Of a stretch of DNA of 64,000 nucleotides, positions 10,400 to 21,790 are shown piece by piece. A model generated the notes under the pieces. That model did no database searches, was not told the DNA's origin, and saw only the letters and a program-made list of their open reading frames with translations. Numbering within the stretch: position 1 is the stretch's first letter; the number at the start of each line of letters is the position of its first letter. A program made the position numbers and the translations under genes. The DNA comes from Pollenia angustigena (lineage: Eukaryota > Arthropoda > Insecta > Diptera > Polleniidae), in assembly GCA_930367215.1 (NCBI GenBank), contig OV884058.1, positions 108,461,802-108,525,801 of the forward strand, read 5' to 3'.

Positions 10400-11735
10400 T
10401 TCCGTACAACAAGTGGTCATACAAGACGATCCAACATGGCGGCGAAAATATTATTGTGTAGAAATGTTTCTCTTGGAATAGAGTAGATCTAATATTTCGT
10501 ATAGAAAGTAGGATGGATGACATTGGGTACCGAGATATTGTGCAAGATGTTTTGTTTCCACACAGAAAAAGTTATTTTTCCAATTCAAACAAAAAATTTG
10601 TAGAATCAAACAATTTTTTGTCTAAACTCGGTCCTACAAACAAATTCGCATATGCAAACAATTTATTTGCATTTTGTTTATTGAAATAAAATCACTGATT
10701 TTTTCAAACAAATAATTTAACTGAATCAAACAAAAAGTTTACTGAAATTCGTATAAATTTCAAACAAATAATTTTACTGAATCAATCAAAAAAGTTTTTG
10801 CACAATCAATGACGCGCACACAAGCAATCACTGTAGCAGAAGATGAAGGCAGAGCAGAGCGGCCGGCTGGCTTTGAGACACATTATTTTGTTTGAATAAT
10901 TTTTGAATGAAGTCTTATTTATACACACAATGTTTTTCTTCATCACTCACTGTTGCTGTATCCTTTCCTTTGCTAAAGAAGAAGAAATGTAACCAAAAAC
11001 GGCAGCAGACCGACTCGATATGTTTTTCGTCATTATTCTATTTTTGTATTTGATGTACATATTTAACTAAACAATTAAAAAAAAATTAAATACGGGATTT
11101 TGTTTTTTTTACCAACTTTGAAACCAACCAAAAATTTATTTTGCTTCTTATAATGTTGTTGTTGTTTCTGTTGTTTAAAACGAGTGAAACATTTTTTTAC
11201 CAGCCATTTTTTACTACAAACCTCGTCATGCTATTTTATCATCTTTCTTATTGTTGTACTTTTTTAAAGCGTCCAAAAATAGAATGCATGTGTTTTTTGT
11301 TGTAGTTGTTATATTTCACATAAAGAAGTGTTGCTTACGATCAAATAAAAAATGCAAAAAAACGACAACATTAAGGAGCGTTAAATATTTCATACAAAAT
11401 TATGAAAACTTGAAACCAATAACGCGTTTATTATATTTTTGAAGAGTTGTCCACATTTTTGTTGGTTAAATAAAAATCAAACAAAAAAAATAATTGAATC
11501 AGTAAAAAAATTTGTAGAAACTAAAAAAATTTTCAAACAAGCGTTTGTTTGAAAATAATTCGGCAATAATTTTTTCTGTGCATATGCAGATGATGTTTTC
11601 CCACAAAATAATGGCCCAAAGAATACTTCTGCGTTGATCAAGAACCAATCGCCATGTTGAACTCCATCGAAACCATTTGGGACGAACTCAAGAAGTAGCT
11701 AAGCAAAGAAACTTTCAAAAATAAGCACGATTTTA
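10400..11735 (+). pseudogene. Tc1-type transposase relic, split by a MITE
   Basis: Before the insertion (10400-10560) the frame reads HGGENIIV, a stop, KCFSWNR, FRIESRMD, GYRDIVQDVLFPH. After it (11581-11735) come FPQNNGPKNTSALIKN, a degraded stretch, then IETIWDELKK. These match the catalytic-core order of Tc1 transposases: HGGG.., the Asp segment at QQDNDPKHTS, then PIENLWDELK. The second catalytic Asp region reads NNGPK here, and there are stops and a frameshift, so it is dead. The N-terminal DNA-binding part is absent. Only the C-terminal half is recognisable. Confidence 0.75.
10561..11580. mobile_element. 1.02-kb MITE with CACAGAAAAA termini
   Basis: The ends CACAGAAAAAGTTATT and (reverse strand) CACAGAAAAAATTATT form the terminal inverted repeat. 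It disrupts the Tc1 relic precisely between the LFP and HADD codons, which fixes the boundaries. The interior has many AAACAAATAATT-like motifs and a segment near 10985-11110 that aligns with 39020-39150 in a second family member. There is no transposase. The target duplication is not clear. Confidence 0.7.
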
Positions 11736-11831
11736 AATGATGATCCACAGTTAGGTTAACTGCGTATGAGTCTTTTTAATTCTCATTTATATTGCTCATA
11801 CGCCATGATGCTTGTTTTTAATATAAATTAA

Positions 11832-12345
11832 CAAGCCTAATTAAAAGAATATCCAGAATTGAAAATTAACAGTTCAACTGAAAATCAAAATTGTTCTTAA
11901 ATAGCTATGGCACGAGCTCTAATGTTTACATTTGTACTTTAATTTGTACAAATAAAAATGTCGACGAAAGTGGACAAAAAAAAAAAAAAAAACATAATAA
12001 ACAAATGTATTCAGGTTTTCAAGACAAAGTCTTGACAGAAAGAATACGAAAAAACAGAGGAAAGGAGGCAATGTAATTTGAAATTAAAGTGATAATTGCA
12101 GCAAATTTCGAACCACCAGTGCCTGGTTAAAGGTTGATGTTTTACTGTTGGCTTAACGGGCACCGCACCGATCAACCCGGTTCGAATCCCAGCTCAGCCA
12201 AGAAAAATTATCAATAAATTTTAATAAAAATTACAAGTTGTAACAATTCCTTCCCTCAGTGAAAATAATTTAATGAAAATTAAATTTGATGAACTCAAGC
12301 CTAATTACAAGAATATCAAGAATTGGAATAAATTAACAAATATTG
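11832..12345 (+). repeat. tRNA-like dispersed repeat (565-bp family), plus orientation
   Basis: It shows the shared blocks 'gcacgagctctaatg', 'aagacaaagtcttgacag', a tRNA-like core with box A TGGCTTAACGG near 12152 and box B GGTTCGAATCC near 12179, then 'aattccttccctcagtgaa' and 'ctcaagcctaatta'. The A-to-B spacing is shorter than in a tRNA, and the core differs from the other copies, so it is internally deleted or carries another head. Confidence 0.65.
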
Positions 12346-13270
12346 TAAAAATTTTAAATTTTAAATAGCCTGTTTAAATTTAAACTATTGTCTTACATTT
12401 GGTGCTGTGATTTACTTTACTCCCAAATCATTTTCTTGTTTTTATACTGAAATTAAAGACAATTTAAGGTTCGTAAAATTAAAACACATTTTATTTGATC
12501 GCTTCTGTTTATTGATTTGTAATGTTGCTCATTTCATCAAATAAAATATTAAAGTTTCAGTGCAATAAATGAAATTGCTTTTAGTCAAATATTTAAGAGT
12601 AAACACAGACTTTGTGTTTTATTTTTTTTTTTTTTTTTCATAAAATGTTGGCGTTTCAAAAATTGAAAATTATATCTTGACGATATATTTTCTTTTTCAA
12701 TTATTTTCACAAGCAAATATTTGCTAAAGCGGTACGAAATTTATATTTAAGGCAGATTTTATTAAATGCTTTTGAGTTACTGTTTAAGTTTGCTATAAAA
12801 ATGTTTTTGTGCTAAAAATACAAAAAGAAAAACTTTTATATATATCGTTTATCGAATTGGTGGAGTAAAACATGTTTTTCGAGTTATTTTGAAAAACAAA
12901 ATGCAAAACTTTTTCTGGTACTTTTATTAATACTGAACCTAGAAACATAAAATACAACATGAAGTGTCCAGTGTGATTAAAAAACTAAAAGATGCGACTA
13001 TTTGGTACTTTTTTGTTTTTCAATTGGTACCTTCTGATTTTTTTTTTTTTTTTATTTATATTATTGAAAAAACAAATTAAGTTAAACATTCACGGACTTG
13101 AGTGGAAGATAACATAAGACCGGAGTTTGGACCTTCGCCTAATCGATTAGACGGAAAAAACCAAATGCTCTAAGCATGCAAATTCATGTATCTTCACCTT
13201 AAACGCAAAAGGCCCTATCTAACATTTTGAAAATTTTAACAGAAGAAGCAAACACTATTTAAAATGATTA
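12345..13270. other. A+T-rich stretch, no gene seen
   Basis: There are long T runs near 12618 and 13038 and nothing protein-like in either strand. Confidence 0.4.
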
Positions 13271-13272
13271 AT

Positions 13273-13545
13273 TGCCTTAAACTGCTTATAATTTATTTTT
13301 CTCCGATTTTTCTTGTTAAACCTACAATTCGTTTTGATAACTGGCAAATTTTCTTATTACTGGTAAGTAGGCCTTTTGGCGTTAACCAAATAATCTTTTG
13401 TAGACAGTGCCTTAATTTGTTTATAATTTATTTTTCTTCGATTTTTCTTGTTAAGCCTGCAAGTCGTTTTGACAACTAACAATGTTGCTTATTACTGGTA
13501 GTAAGGCCTTTTAGCGTTTATCAAATAATCCTTTTTAGATAGGGC
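13273..13545. repeat. Two tandem copies of a ~135-bp unit
   Basis: 'tgccttaaactgcttataat' at 13273 recurs as 'tgccttaatttgtttataat' at 13408, followed in both by 'cgatttttcttgttaa', 'cgttttga', 'ttattactggta' and 'aaataatc'. Divergence is modest. A third unit may start near 13543 but fades. Confidence 0.75.
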
Positions 13546-13744
13546 CTTTTGTTTTTTGCTAAAAAAATCGCAAATTTTGGTCAAAAGATTCCAAAGTTTG
13601 ATGTAGAGATGTTGTGTTGAATCAATGAAAAATTTAATTACTAGTTTTTGGTAAGTAAGGGCTTTTTGTGGTCTTAATAACGATATACTTAATGTTTTTT
13701 TTATATTTGCATAAATAATTATGGTAAATTTTCGACCACTGTGC

Positions 13745-14010
13745 AAACACTAGTATACATAAATCTATAATGCCTTTGTACGGAAAATGTCATGCCCCTT
13801 CTCTAATCCCGCCCAATTTTTTTCACGCTTGTGTACCTAATATAAAAATTTGGCTCAGATAAACTGAAATCTATAATGTCTTTGTATGGGAACTGTCACG
13901 CCCACTTCACCAATCCCGCTAACATTTTTTCGGATGTTGTGTTATGGATAACCAAGATGCTTGTACCTAATTTGAAAACGTTTGCCATTTTTCATCTCTA
14001 GAAGGATGGG
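13745..14010. repeat. Dispersed 'TATACCC' repeat fragments, two partial units
   Basis: 'cacgcccacttcaccaatcc' with 'gataaccaagatgcttgtac' and 'tttgccatttttcatctcta' matches blocks at 52275-52380 and 54550-54660. An earlier partial unit lies at 13780-13860. Confidence 0.6.
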
Positions 14011-14439
14011 GAAACAGACATACATCGTTAACTTAATTGCGCTGTACATGTATATGTATTTGCTATGTGAAAAAAACTCAAAAACGTTGGCAAAGAGGCG
14101 CGAGCTTCCTACCCATCCAGATCAGATTTTCGGAAAACTACTAGTTTTATTCCTTTGCTTCAGCATGACAATTTTGATAGAAGTATGTACAATGTACATA
14201 TGTATGTATAACATATATTTTTGCAACTTTTTTTATATAATTTATATAAAATTTATAATAAACAACTATTTACCTTTTACTGTCGCCCATAAAATAAGTA
14301 ACGATTATTATCACTTTTATCGTCATCATGAAAAAACATTCACTTAATTGTGGGTTAATGTGAAATGTTGTTAACATTATAATTTATTAATGACATTATC
14401 CTTGTTACCTCAAATGAAACTATTTCAGTGCTCTTTTAT

Positions 14440-14850
14440 ACTTGCACACAGACAACTCATACACACACACAAATACACACACACACACCCTGCAAATAAT
14501 AGGCCCAGTCCAAACACGCGTGTAAAGAGTAGCCCACAAGGGACCAGGACTACTCCAAAAGTAACCCAAACGTATGGAAAAAACATGGTCTATTTAACAT
14601 TACGATGGCCTAGGGGAGGACCATATAACCCATCTTTGGACTACTATGGAGTAGTTTTAAAACTACTCCATGGTATACACGAGAGGATTACTTTTGAAGT
14701 CGTTTAAAAACGAAAGCATGTCGTTAAAAAACGAAGGCATGTCGTCTCACTACAAACATGCTTGCATTACATCAGACCAGTCCATGGAGTAGTCCATTTT
14801 ATCAAAATGGATCAGGTGGTCCAATTTTATTTGCAGGGCAAATACACACA
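14440..14850. repeat. CA microsatellites and a GGAGTAGT palindromic region
   Basis: (CA)n runs occur near 14459-14487 and 14848. Between them the motif GGAGTAGT or ACTACTCC recurs several times. It includes a perfect 26-bp palindrome at 14646-14671 (half-site ATGGAGTAGTTTT) and a 22-bp tandem duplication at about 14700-14745. No protein-coding signal was seen. Confidence 0.5.
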
Positions 14851-15179
14851 CACACATACTCATTCAATAAAAAGTAAACTTTGTACGTTTGTGTTTGTGT
14901 GTATGGCCAAGTACAAAAACTATTCTAAAATAGAAAAATTACTCACCTCTAGAACCACACGAATACTTCGTGCATATATCACAACAGACATTGGACAGAC
15001 AGAAAGGACATGTACACTGACAGTAAGAAAAATTATACCAACATTGGCAAAACACAAAGCCAGCAACAAAAACTCTAACAACGAAGTGCAAACACTAACT
15101 AACACACTCAGAAGTGAGATCACAATTACTCGTAATTTTTATTTGGCCAGTTTTTTTTATTTTAAGTGTTGATGACGGG

Positions 15180-15780
15180 TTAAAAAAAAAACGAAAATTG
15201 TAATAAGAATGAGTGTTATAAAGACAAATTATTAAAATTTAAACTGTAAGACTAAATAATTGTAGCAAACCACTAATTAAGAAGAAAAAGAATCTAGAAA
15301 GTTTAAAAACCAAGACAAGTCTATGTAAATAAAAATGAATCGTGATTAGTTGAACTGCTAAAAACTTGAAAACGACTTGACCAAATTGGATTTTTCCTTC
15401 TGCTGGTTTGTTGGTAAATGCTACGCGAAGGTTTAGGAAAAAGAGTCGACAAAACAGCGCAAGGTATCGTACTTTAGGTTCTTTTTGTAAAAATGTTTTT
15501 TTTTTTATAAATAATTTTGTTTAAAATTAAAGCTTCTGTTCTTAACAATAAAGGATGCAAGCCTATAAAGTACATTTATGAGACAAAACATGGTACAAAA
15601 TGCATACTTTCGGTACTTTTTATAAACACGCTTTTATACCCCTTACCCCACGTATAAACCGACATGAATATTTTTGAGCTAATACAATATGCGTTTATTA
15701 ATCTCAACTTACTAAATACAAAAATATTTGGACTAGCAATTATTTTAACAAAGTGTTAAAAATAACGAACATGATTTTAT
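15180..15780. other. No recognisable feature
   Basis: A+T-rich sequence. The ORFs are short and of repeat-like composition. Confidence 0.35.
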
Positions 15781-16857
15781 CGACCGCAGGCAACGCTGGG
15801 TTTTAACAATTAGTTTACTCTTATTTACGTAAAATAAAATTATCGATTCTTAAGCAACATTATCAACTACTTTTATTTCATGTGTTCATGTGAGTAAGAA
15901 CTTACCGATAGCTTTGTTATCTAATAGAAAAGTAATCAATTTCTTTGTTATTTAACGAGCTAGTGACCTTGTTATATCATAAAAAAGTTATCGATAACTT
16001 TGTTATGTTAAAAAAAAGTCATTGATAACTTTGTCAATCAATAGAAAATTTAGTTGTTACATTGTTATTGTTTTGAAACGATATCGATCACTATCACTAA
16101 CTTTGTAATTCTGTGAAAACGTTATCGGCTACTTTATAACTTTCTTACTTTATTATTCAATAGAAAAGTTATTGATAACTGTGATATTCTAAAGAAAAGG
16201 TATCGATAATTTGGCTATTCTCGAAAAAAGTTATCAATTAATTTGTTGTTCTATTTGAAAATTATCGATAACTTCGTTGTTCTCTAGAAAAGTTTTTGAT
16301 TACTTAGTTATTTCTAAAACGGTTCGCGATAACTTTGCTATTATCTACAGACAATTTTTCGATAAATTTGTTCCTATCTGTAGGAAAATTTACGATTTCT
16401 TTGTTATTCTCTAGAAAAGAAATCGATGACATTATTATTTTATAGACAAGTTATCGATGAGTTTGATCGATGACTTCTCTAGAAAAGTTATTGATTACAT
16501 TGTTATTCTTTGTAAAAACTATCGAAAACTTTGTAACTTTCAAAAAAATTAATCGATTACTTTGAAATTCTATAGAAAATGTGTCCATATGTTTGGTATT
16601 ATTTAGAAAAGTTATCAGTAATTATCCATAATTTTGTTGTTTTATAGAACTTTGCTATTTTAAAAAAGTTATCGATACCGATGTTATTCTACATATTTGT
16701 ATTACAAATTTATCGATAGCTTTGTTTTTTGTTTATAGAAAAATTATCGATAACTTTGATATTCAAAAAAAGTAATCGATTTAATTGGTACATTTTAAAA
16801 CTGTTATCGATAACTTTATTATATTACAAAAAACTTTAATATATCAAAAATATAAAT
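15780..16857. repeat. TATCGATA array (block 3)
   Basis: Units of about 30 bp ('aaaagttatcgataacttt', 'gttattctatagaaaa'), with about seven exact TATCGATA octamers. It is interrupted at 16858 by a small MITE. Confidence 0.8.
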
Positions 16858-16861
16858 TTAA

Positions 16862-17155
16862 AAGATTTTGTTATTCGTGCTTAATTCCCAATTTTTATTC
16901 TTGATAAAAACACTGAAATTTATTGTTGATGGGATAAGCTATTCCTATGCGCATTTCACTGGTTGCTTAGGCCAGATCGTCAGGAAACTTCATCCAAAGA
17001 TTTTCGAAAAACTAAAGCTATTAAACCAAATAAAACTGTTAAGCGTTTAAGAATTAAATGCAACAGTTCTACTTGTAATAATATCAAAGTTTAAACAAAA
17101 ACATCAACAATAAAAAGTGAGTTTATTGGGAAATAAGCACGAATAACAAAATCTT
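16862..17155. mobile_element. 294-bp MITE with candidate TTAA target duplication
   Basis: About 33-bp nearly perfect terminal inverted repeats start AAGATTTTGTTATTCGTGCT. TTAA flanks both ends (16858-16861, 17156-17159), as in piggyBac-type insertions. The terminal bases also continue the palindrome (TTTAAAAG), so the exact boundary is ambiguous. No coding sequence. Confidence 0.75.
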
Positions 17156-17252
17156 TTAAATTAAAATTTTGTATTCCCAAAAATTACTTTGATAATATAT
17201 CAAAAATAGTTATCATCATCTTAGAACTTTTAAAAGAATATTTATCAATTGA

Positions 17253-17366
17253 GTTGTTCACGGAAGGCTGATTATCAGGTTATACGGTTATGTAATTAAT
17301 GTTTTTTGTTGTTGTTTATATAACAACATATTCATATAGCTTGATAACAAGCCTACCGTGAACGAC
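17253..17366. mobile_element. 114-bp miniature inverted-repeat element
   Basis: The termini are GTTGTTCACGGAAGGCTG and, on the other strand, GTCGTTCACGGTAGGCTTG, extending with mismatches for about 25 bp. The target duplication is unclear. Confidence 0.5.
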
Positions 17367-17439
17367 CTTAATATTTTTAACTTTCTATAGGAAATGATCG
17401 ATATTTTGGTTTTCTTTTTTACTCGGAGGTATAAGATGC

Positions 17440-19445
17440 TGACCTCCTCCTAAATAACACCTTAATATAATTGGCGAAGAGCAAAAAAATATCTGGGGAT
17501 CATTATAGACGACAATTTGAGTGACAGAGCGAGTCAGATAAGCAACATTTGATCTGAACTCATGCAAAATGTCATTCTATAATTTTATACGACATAGTTT
17601 GATCAATACGATCATAGTCCGTTCATTCCGTCTATACTACATATATTCGTACGGCGGCCAGTCTTAGATAGAAAGACCCACTTGTGAAGACTGAGAAAGG
17701 TGCAGGGAATTGCCTTGATGTGCATAACAGGGGCTCCTTGCACCACTTCTACCGATGCTCTGGATATTATTCTTCATCTACCATGTTTGGATATGGCGGG
17801 GAATTCGTAAAATGTACCCAGCAGTGGAGGTTTCACTCAACTTTGCGATTAAGTAAGCTATTTACTGGCTCAGGCAAGCTGCTGTGTCGACGACTGCTGT
17901 GGATATATACTTTGATAGCAGTGCTGCCGTTATAGCTTTTTATTCCCTCTCCCTGAGTTCCAACACTGCCCTTGATTACCGCTTGTCTCCAAACGAGATG
18001 GCTGAGCAGTTTGATATCAGGATCCAGGGGACGGGGATTACTGGGGAACATTAGGCCAGATGAACTTGATAGACTTGGCACTACCATACGGGTTTCATCC
18101 AATTTCAGACTTCGGCAATCACCTTCAATATTGCTTATGACACCTTTCGGCGAACACTGGATTCATGGATTGACAAGCAGTTGTGGCCCCGCATGGATCA
18201 CGGGCGAACCATGTCTCTACTATCGATGACCAAGAGAGTCGTATCACTTTTGGTATCTATTTTCACGGGACACTGTCTTATAGGTAACAATGCACAGTGT
18301 CTGGGAGCCGGTCAATATGATTACTGCCGTACAAGCAGAGAAAAAAAATATGGTTGGGCATGGTTACGGCAACAACACTATGTTTATTGTAACAATTTAT
18401 TGTTGTCGTACACAAATAATTGTTATTTTTATTTAATATCAATAATATTATAGTTACTGTAAACATATCAATGTTTATCGCAATTGTAAATATGAGTATT
18501 GTTAACCGAAAAATATTTATTTTTCTAACAACTAAATTATGATAACTTTCACAATACCCACAACCATATCATAATATTTAATAGCCATAAGATGATAACT
18601 TTCTATACATTTATCATATTATGTTTAAGATGCAATCAAACTATTTTTACTCTAATAATATTATGCTAGCGCCATTTGTAAAATTATTTTGAATCAGCTG
18701 TGTCGTTTGTTTTACATGTGATCGGTTGAACAAGATAAATTACCATAAAAAATAATAAATTTAAAGAAATTAAAATAATTCATAATTAATAGTGCAAAAT
18801 ATCGTAGTAAAATCCAACAACAAATATTGAACTCCGCTATTTTATTTACATCAAGAAAAATTGCAAAAAGTCACAAAATAAAAAATTGATACATAAAAAT
18901 TTTAATTTATTTTGTATTGTTATGACAGTTATTAAAAGAGCTGTATCATAATATGATTGCTTCTAAATTTATTATGATTAACATGATGATAATATGATTA
19001 ATTTTTAGCTTATTATGATTAACTTGATAATAATATGATTAATTTCTTAGCTTATTATGATTAATATGATTCCTTCTTAACATATCATGATTTACAGAAT
19101 ATTAATATGATTAAGGGAAAAATATTATGATGTAATATTACGAATATATTTTGTCATAATATGATTCAATAATAATCTTAATATGGTGACTACAATCATG
19201 AATCTTATCATAATATGTTGCTCTTAGAATATGTTTACCACAACCATTTTTTTTCATTGCGTGTAGTTACGATGAATAAAATTAGGAGGAGAAGGTGGAA
19301 CACCTTTTCTGCCACTGTCCTGGACTGGCGAGAAAACGATTAGCTAAATGGGATCCTCCACTTGTTCCGGATTAACCGATAAATCTGGCGTTGAACTAAA
19401 GTGCATTTTAAACTTCGTTTGAAGTTCGGGTTAGTGGAACTCCAT
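17440..19445 (+). pseudogene. RNase H-type LINE ORF2 relic, split by a MITE
   Basis: Reading-frame islands include KKYLGIIIDDN (end of the reverse transcriptase), LRKVQGIALMCITGAP and STDALDIILHLP (the linker before RNase H in R1/LOA/I-type LINEs), then TGHCLIGNNAQCLGA and YDYCR. After the insertion (18336-19259) the zinc-knuckle tail resumes as VEHLFCHCPGLARKRLAKW. Multiple stops and frameshifts make it inactive, and the RNase H core itself is badly decayed. Related relics lie at 45570-46300 and 56930-57675. Confidence 0.7.
18336..19259. mobile_element. 924-bp hAT-like MITE inside the LINE relic
   Basis: The ends are CAGAGAAAAAAAATATGG and (reverse) CAATGAAAAAAAATGG. The flanking octamers CGTACAAG and CGTGTAGT are only partly alike, consistent with an old 8-bp duplication. 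The left and right flanks join into a continuous zinc-knuckle coding relic, which supports the boundaries. Inside, about 18955-19100 is a tandem block of a ~45-bp unit built from TTATTATGATTAA and ATAATATGATTAA. Confidence 0.6.
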
Positions 19446-19449
19446 GGTA

Positions 19450-19755
19450 TCAAAATGAATTATTTGAATCAAGTATGTCAGATGGATACTGAATGCCATT
19501 TCTTTCTAACCTTAGCTCGGTGTTTTTAATAGAAATTAAATCGATATTTTTTGAATTTTTCATAGAAAATTTATTGATATTTTTATATAGAAAATTTTTA
19601 GGCATTTTAGAATTTTCGATAGCCAAATTTATCAATATTTTGAATTTCCAAAAGCAAACTTTTTGTTGATGTCAAACTTTCTATAAAGAAACTTAGTGTT
19701 ATTTTGAAATTCTCTTAAGGAAAATCACCGATAATTTGTAGTTTTTTATAAAAAA
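19450..19755. repeat. Degenerate 'TCGATATTTT...ATAGAAAATTT' short repeats
   Basis: A ~35-bp periodic motif, probably a distant relative of the TATCGATA arrays. Similar sequence recurs at 21170-21320. Confidence 0.5.
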
Positions 19756-19759
19756 ATAA

Positions 19760-20888
19760 TTAGTATTGTGGTTATTTTGTTGAACTATTTATGGTTTTTA
19801 ATCCAAATTTTTTTTTAATATTTTTAATTAGGCTTAAGTTCATGAAAGTTAATTTTTCATTAAATTATTTTTATGAAGAAAGGAATTTTACAACATGAAA
19901 ATTAATTAAAATTGTTATTGATAATCTTTCATTGTTGACGTGGCTGGGGCTCGAACCCCGGCCGGCAGGTTACCATGACATGCCTCGATTGCAACCACTC
20001 AATCTCCTCAGATGGATTTGCCGTCTTACACTCGCAGCCATCGACGATTGCTGACGTCAATAGTCAAACATCAATCCTTAAACCAAATTGTATTCTAACA
20101 TTTGGTAGATCGAAATTTGCTTTCCTGAATGATTATCCATTTCAATTGAATTTACATGTTTTTTTCCTTACTTCTGTTTTTTCGTACTTTTGTCAAGAAT
20201 TTTTCTTGAAGTCCAAGTACATTTTTTGTTTTTTCATTTTGTCTTTTTCTTTTCTGTTGACCTTTTTCAGCACAACTTGAAGGACAAATGTACACATAGA
20301 GCTCGTGCCTTAGCTTTTAACAATAATTAGTATTGTGGTTATTTTGTTGAACTATTTATGGTTTTCAATCCAAATTTTTTAATATTTTTAATTAGGCTTA
20401 AGTTCATGAAAGTTAATTTTTCATTAAATTATTTTTATGAAGAAAGGAATTTTACAACATGAAAATTAATTAAAATTGTTATTGATAATCTTTCATTGTT
20501 GACGTGGCTGGGGCTCGAACCCCGGCGGGCAGGTTACCATGACATGCCTCGATTGCAACCACTCAATCTCCTCATATGGATTTGCCGTCTTACACTCGCA
20601 GCCATCGACGACTGCTGACGTCAATAGTCAAACATCAATCCTTAAACCAAATTGTATTCTAACATTTGGTAGATCGAAATTTGCTTTCCTGAATGATTAT
20701 CCATTTTAATTGATTTTACATGTTTTTTCCTTAATTCTGTTTTTTCGTACTTTTGTCAAGAATTTTTCTTGAAGTCCAAGTACATTTTTTGTTTTTTCAT
20801 TTTGTCTTTTTCTTTTCTGTGGACCTTTTTAGCACAACTTGAAGGACAAGTATACACATAGAGCTCGTGTCTTAGCTTTAACAATAAT
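19760..20888 (-). repeat. Two tandem copies of the 565-bp tRNA-like repeat (minus orientation)
   Basis: Copy 1 spans about 19760-20327 and copy 2 about 20328-20888, well over 90% alike by eye. On the minus strand each carries a tRNA-like core with an A-box-like GAGATTGAGTGG and a perfect B box, GGTTCGAGCCC (cores near 19937-20010 and 20505-20580). Flanking blocks are shared with the copies at 11.8, 32.8, 48.1 and 63.5 kb. It could be a tRNA-derived SINE that became tandem. No ORF is conserved between copies. Confidence 0.75.
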
Positions 20889-21165
20889 TAGTACTGTGGT
20901 TATTTTGTTGAACTATTTATGGTTTTTAATCCAAATTTTTTTTAATATTTTTACGGCAAATCCATCTGAGGAGATTGAGTGGTTGCAATCGAAACATGTC
21001 ATGGTAATCTGCCGGCCGGGGTTCGAGCCCCAGCCACGTCAAGATTGAAAGTTAAGCAATAACAATTTTAATTAATTTTCATGTTGTAAAATTCCTTTCT
21101 TCATAAAAAAAATTGAATGAAAAATTAAATTTCATGAACTTAAGCCTAATTAAAAATATTAAAAA
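20889..21165. repeat. Partial third copy joined head-to-head to an inverted copy
   Basis: 20889-20952 repeats the first ~64 bp of the minus-oriented unit. At 20953 the sequence switches to a plus-oriented copy starting at 'acggcaaatccatctgagg', with box B GGTTCGAGCCC near 21019, ending near 21165. The junction is an abrupt inversion. Confidence 0.7.
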
Positions 21166-21639
21166 AAACATTTTTTATAAAAAACTTTAATGACTCTTTG
21201 AAAATTTCTTTTAAAATTTAATCGATTTTGGGAAAATCCTATAGAAATTTCATCGATATGTTAAAATTTTCTGTTTCAAAATTTAACATTATTTTAGAAA
21301 TGTTTTTTATAGCAAAATTTATTCGTGCTCGGAATTATTATGGCAAAAATATCTTCATGGTGCCACAAATTGTATCTGTATTTTTTTATTTTTTATAAGC
21401 AATTTATATGTGAATGTGTGTGTATGTCTGTACTTAAATCAAATTAAAGGAACTGTCTATAAAATTCTTGAAGGCAACTTGATTTGAGTTTTCGATAGTT
21501 AGTTAATCGATTACGGAAATTTTTTTACCATCGCGAACCGCTTTTTAAGTTTTTCCAATATCTGGTTGTCTTATTTCTTTTCCTTTCACACATTCTTCAT
21601 TAAATATTTTTTAAAAATGTTGTTGTTTGTCCTTTAATT

Positions 21640-21790
21640 CTTTCAATAGCCATATCACTATAGTGGAATTGGTATTATGCGTTTGTGCTAATGTGTGTAA
21701 CGCTAAAGGATATTGATACCGGTCCCATTTTTTAGTAAACAGATCGACTCAGAAACACCTTTTGGTGGATGTCTATCCATGTAGCTTTCT
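21640..21790. repeat. Degenerate copy of a fly dispersed repeat
   Basis: 'ggtattatgcgtttgtgct' and 'gtgtaacgct' resemble a block seen beside TATACCC-type repeats in muscoid flies. Recognition is from memory of that repeat class and is tentative. The rest of 21320-22305 holds nothing I recognise. Confidence 0.35.

Noticed and set aside
10561..11580. Transib assignment from CACAG/CACTG ends
   Set aside because: The ends vaguely recall the CACWRTG heptamer, but no 5-bp GC-rich duplication is present at any copy.
14390..15172. ORFs of 105 and 136 aa as possible host genes
   Set aside because: They run through CA microsatellites and palindromic repeats; composition is not protein-like and no domain is visible.
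17684..18453. Several short ORFs as separate genes
   Set aside because: They are frames of one decayed LINE relic with stops and shifts.
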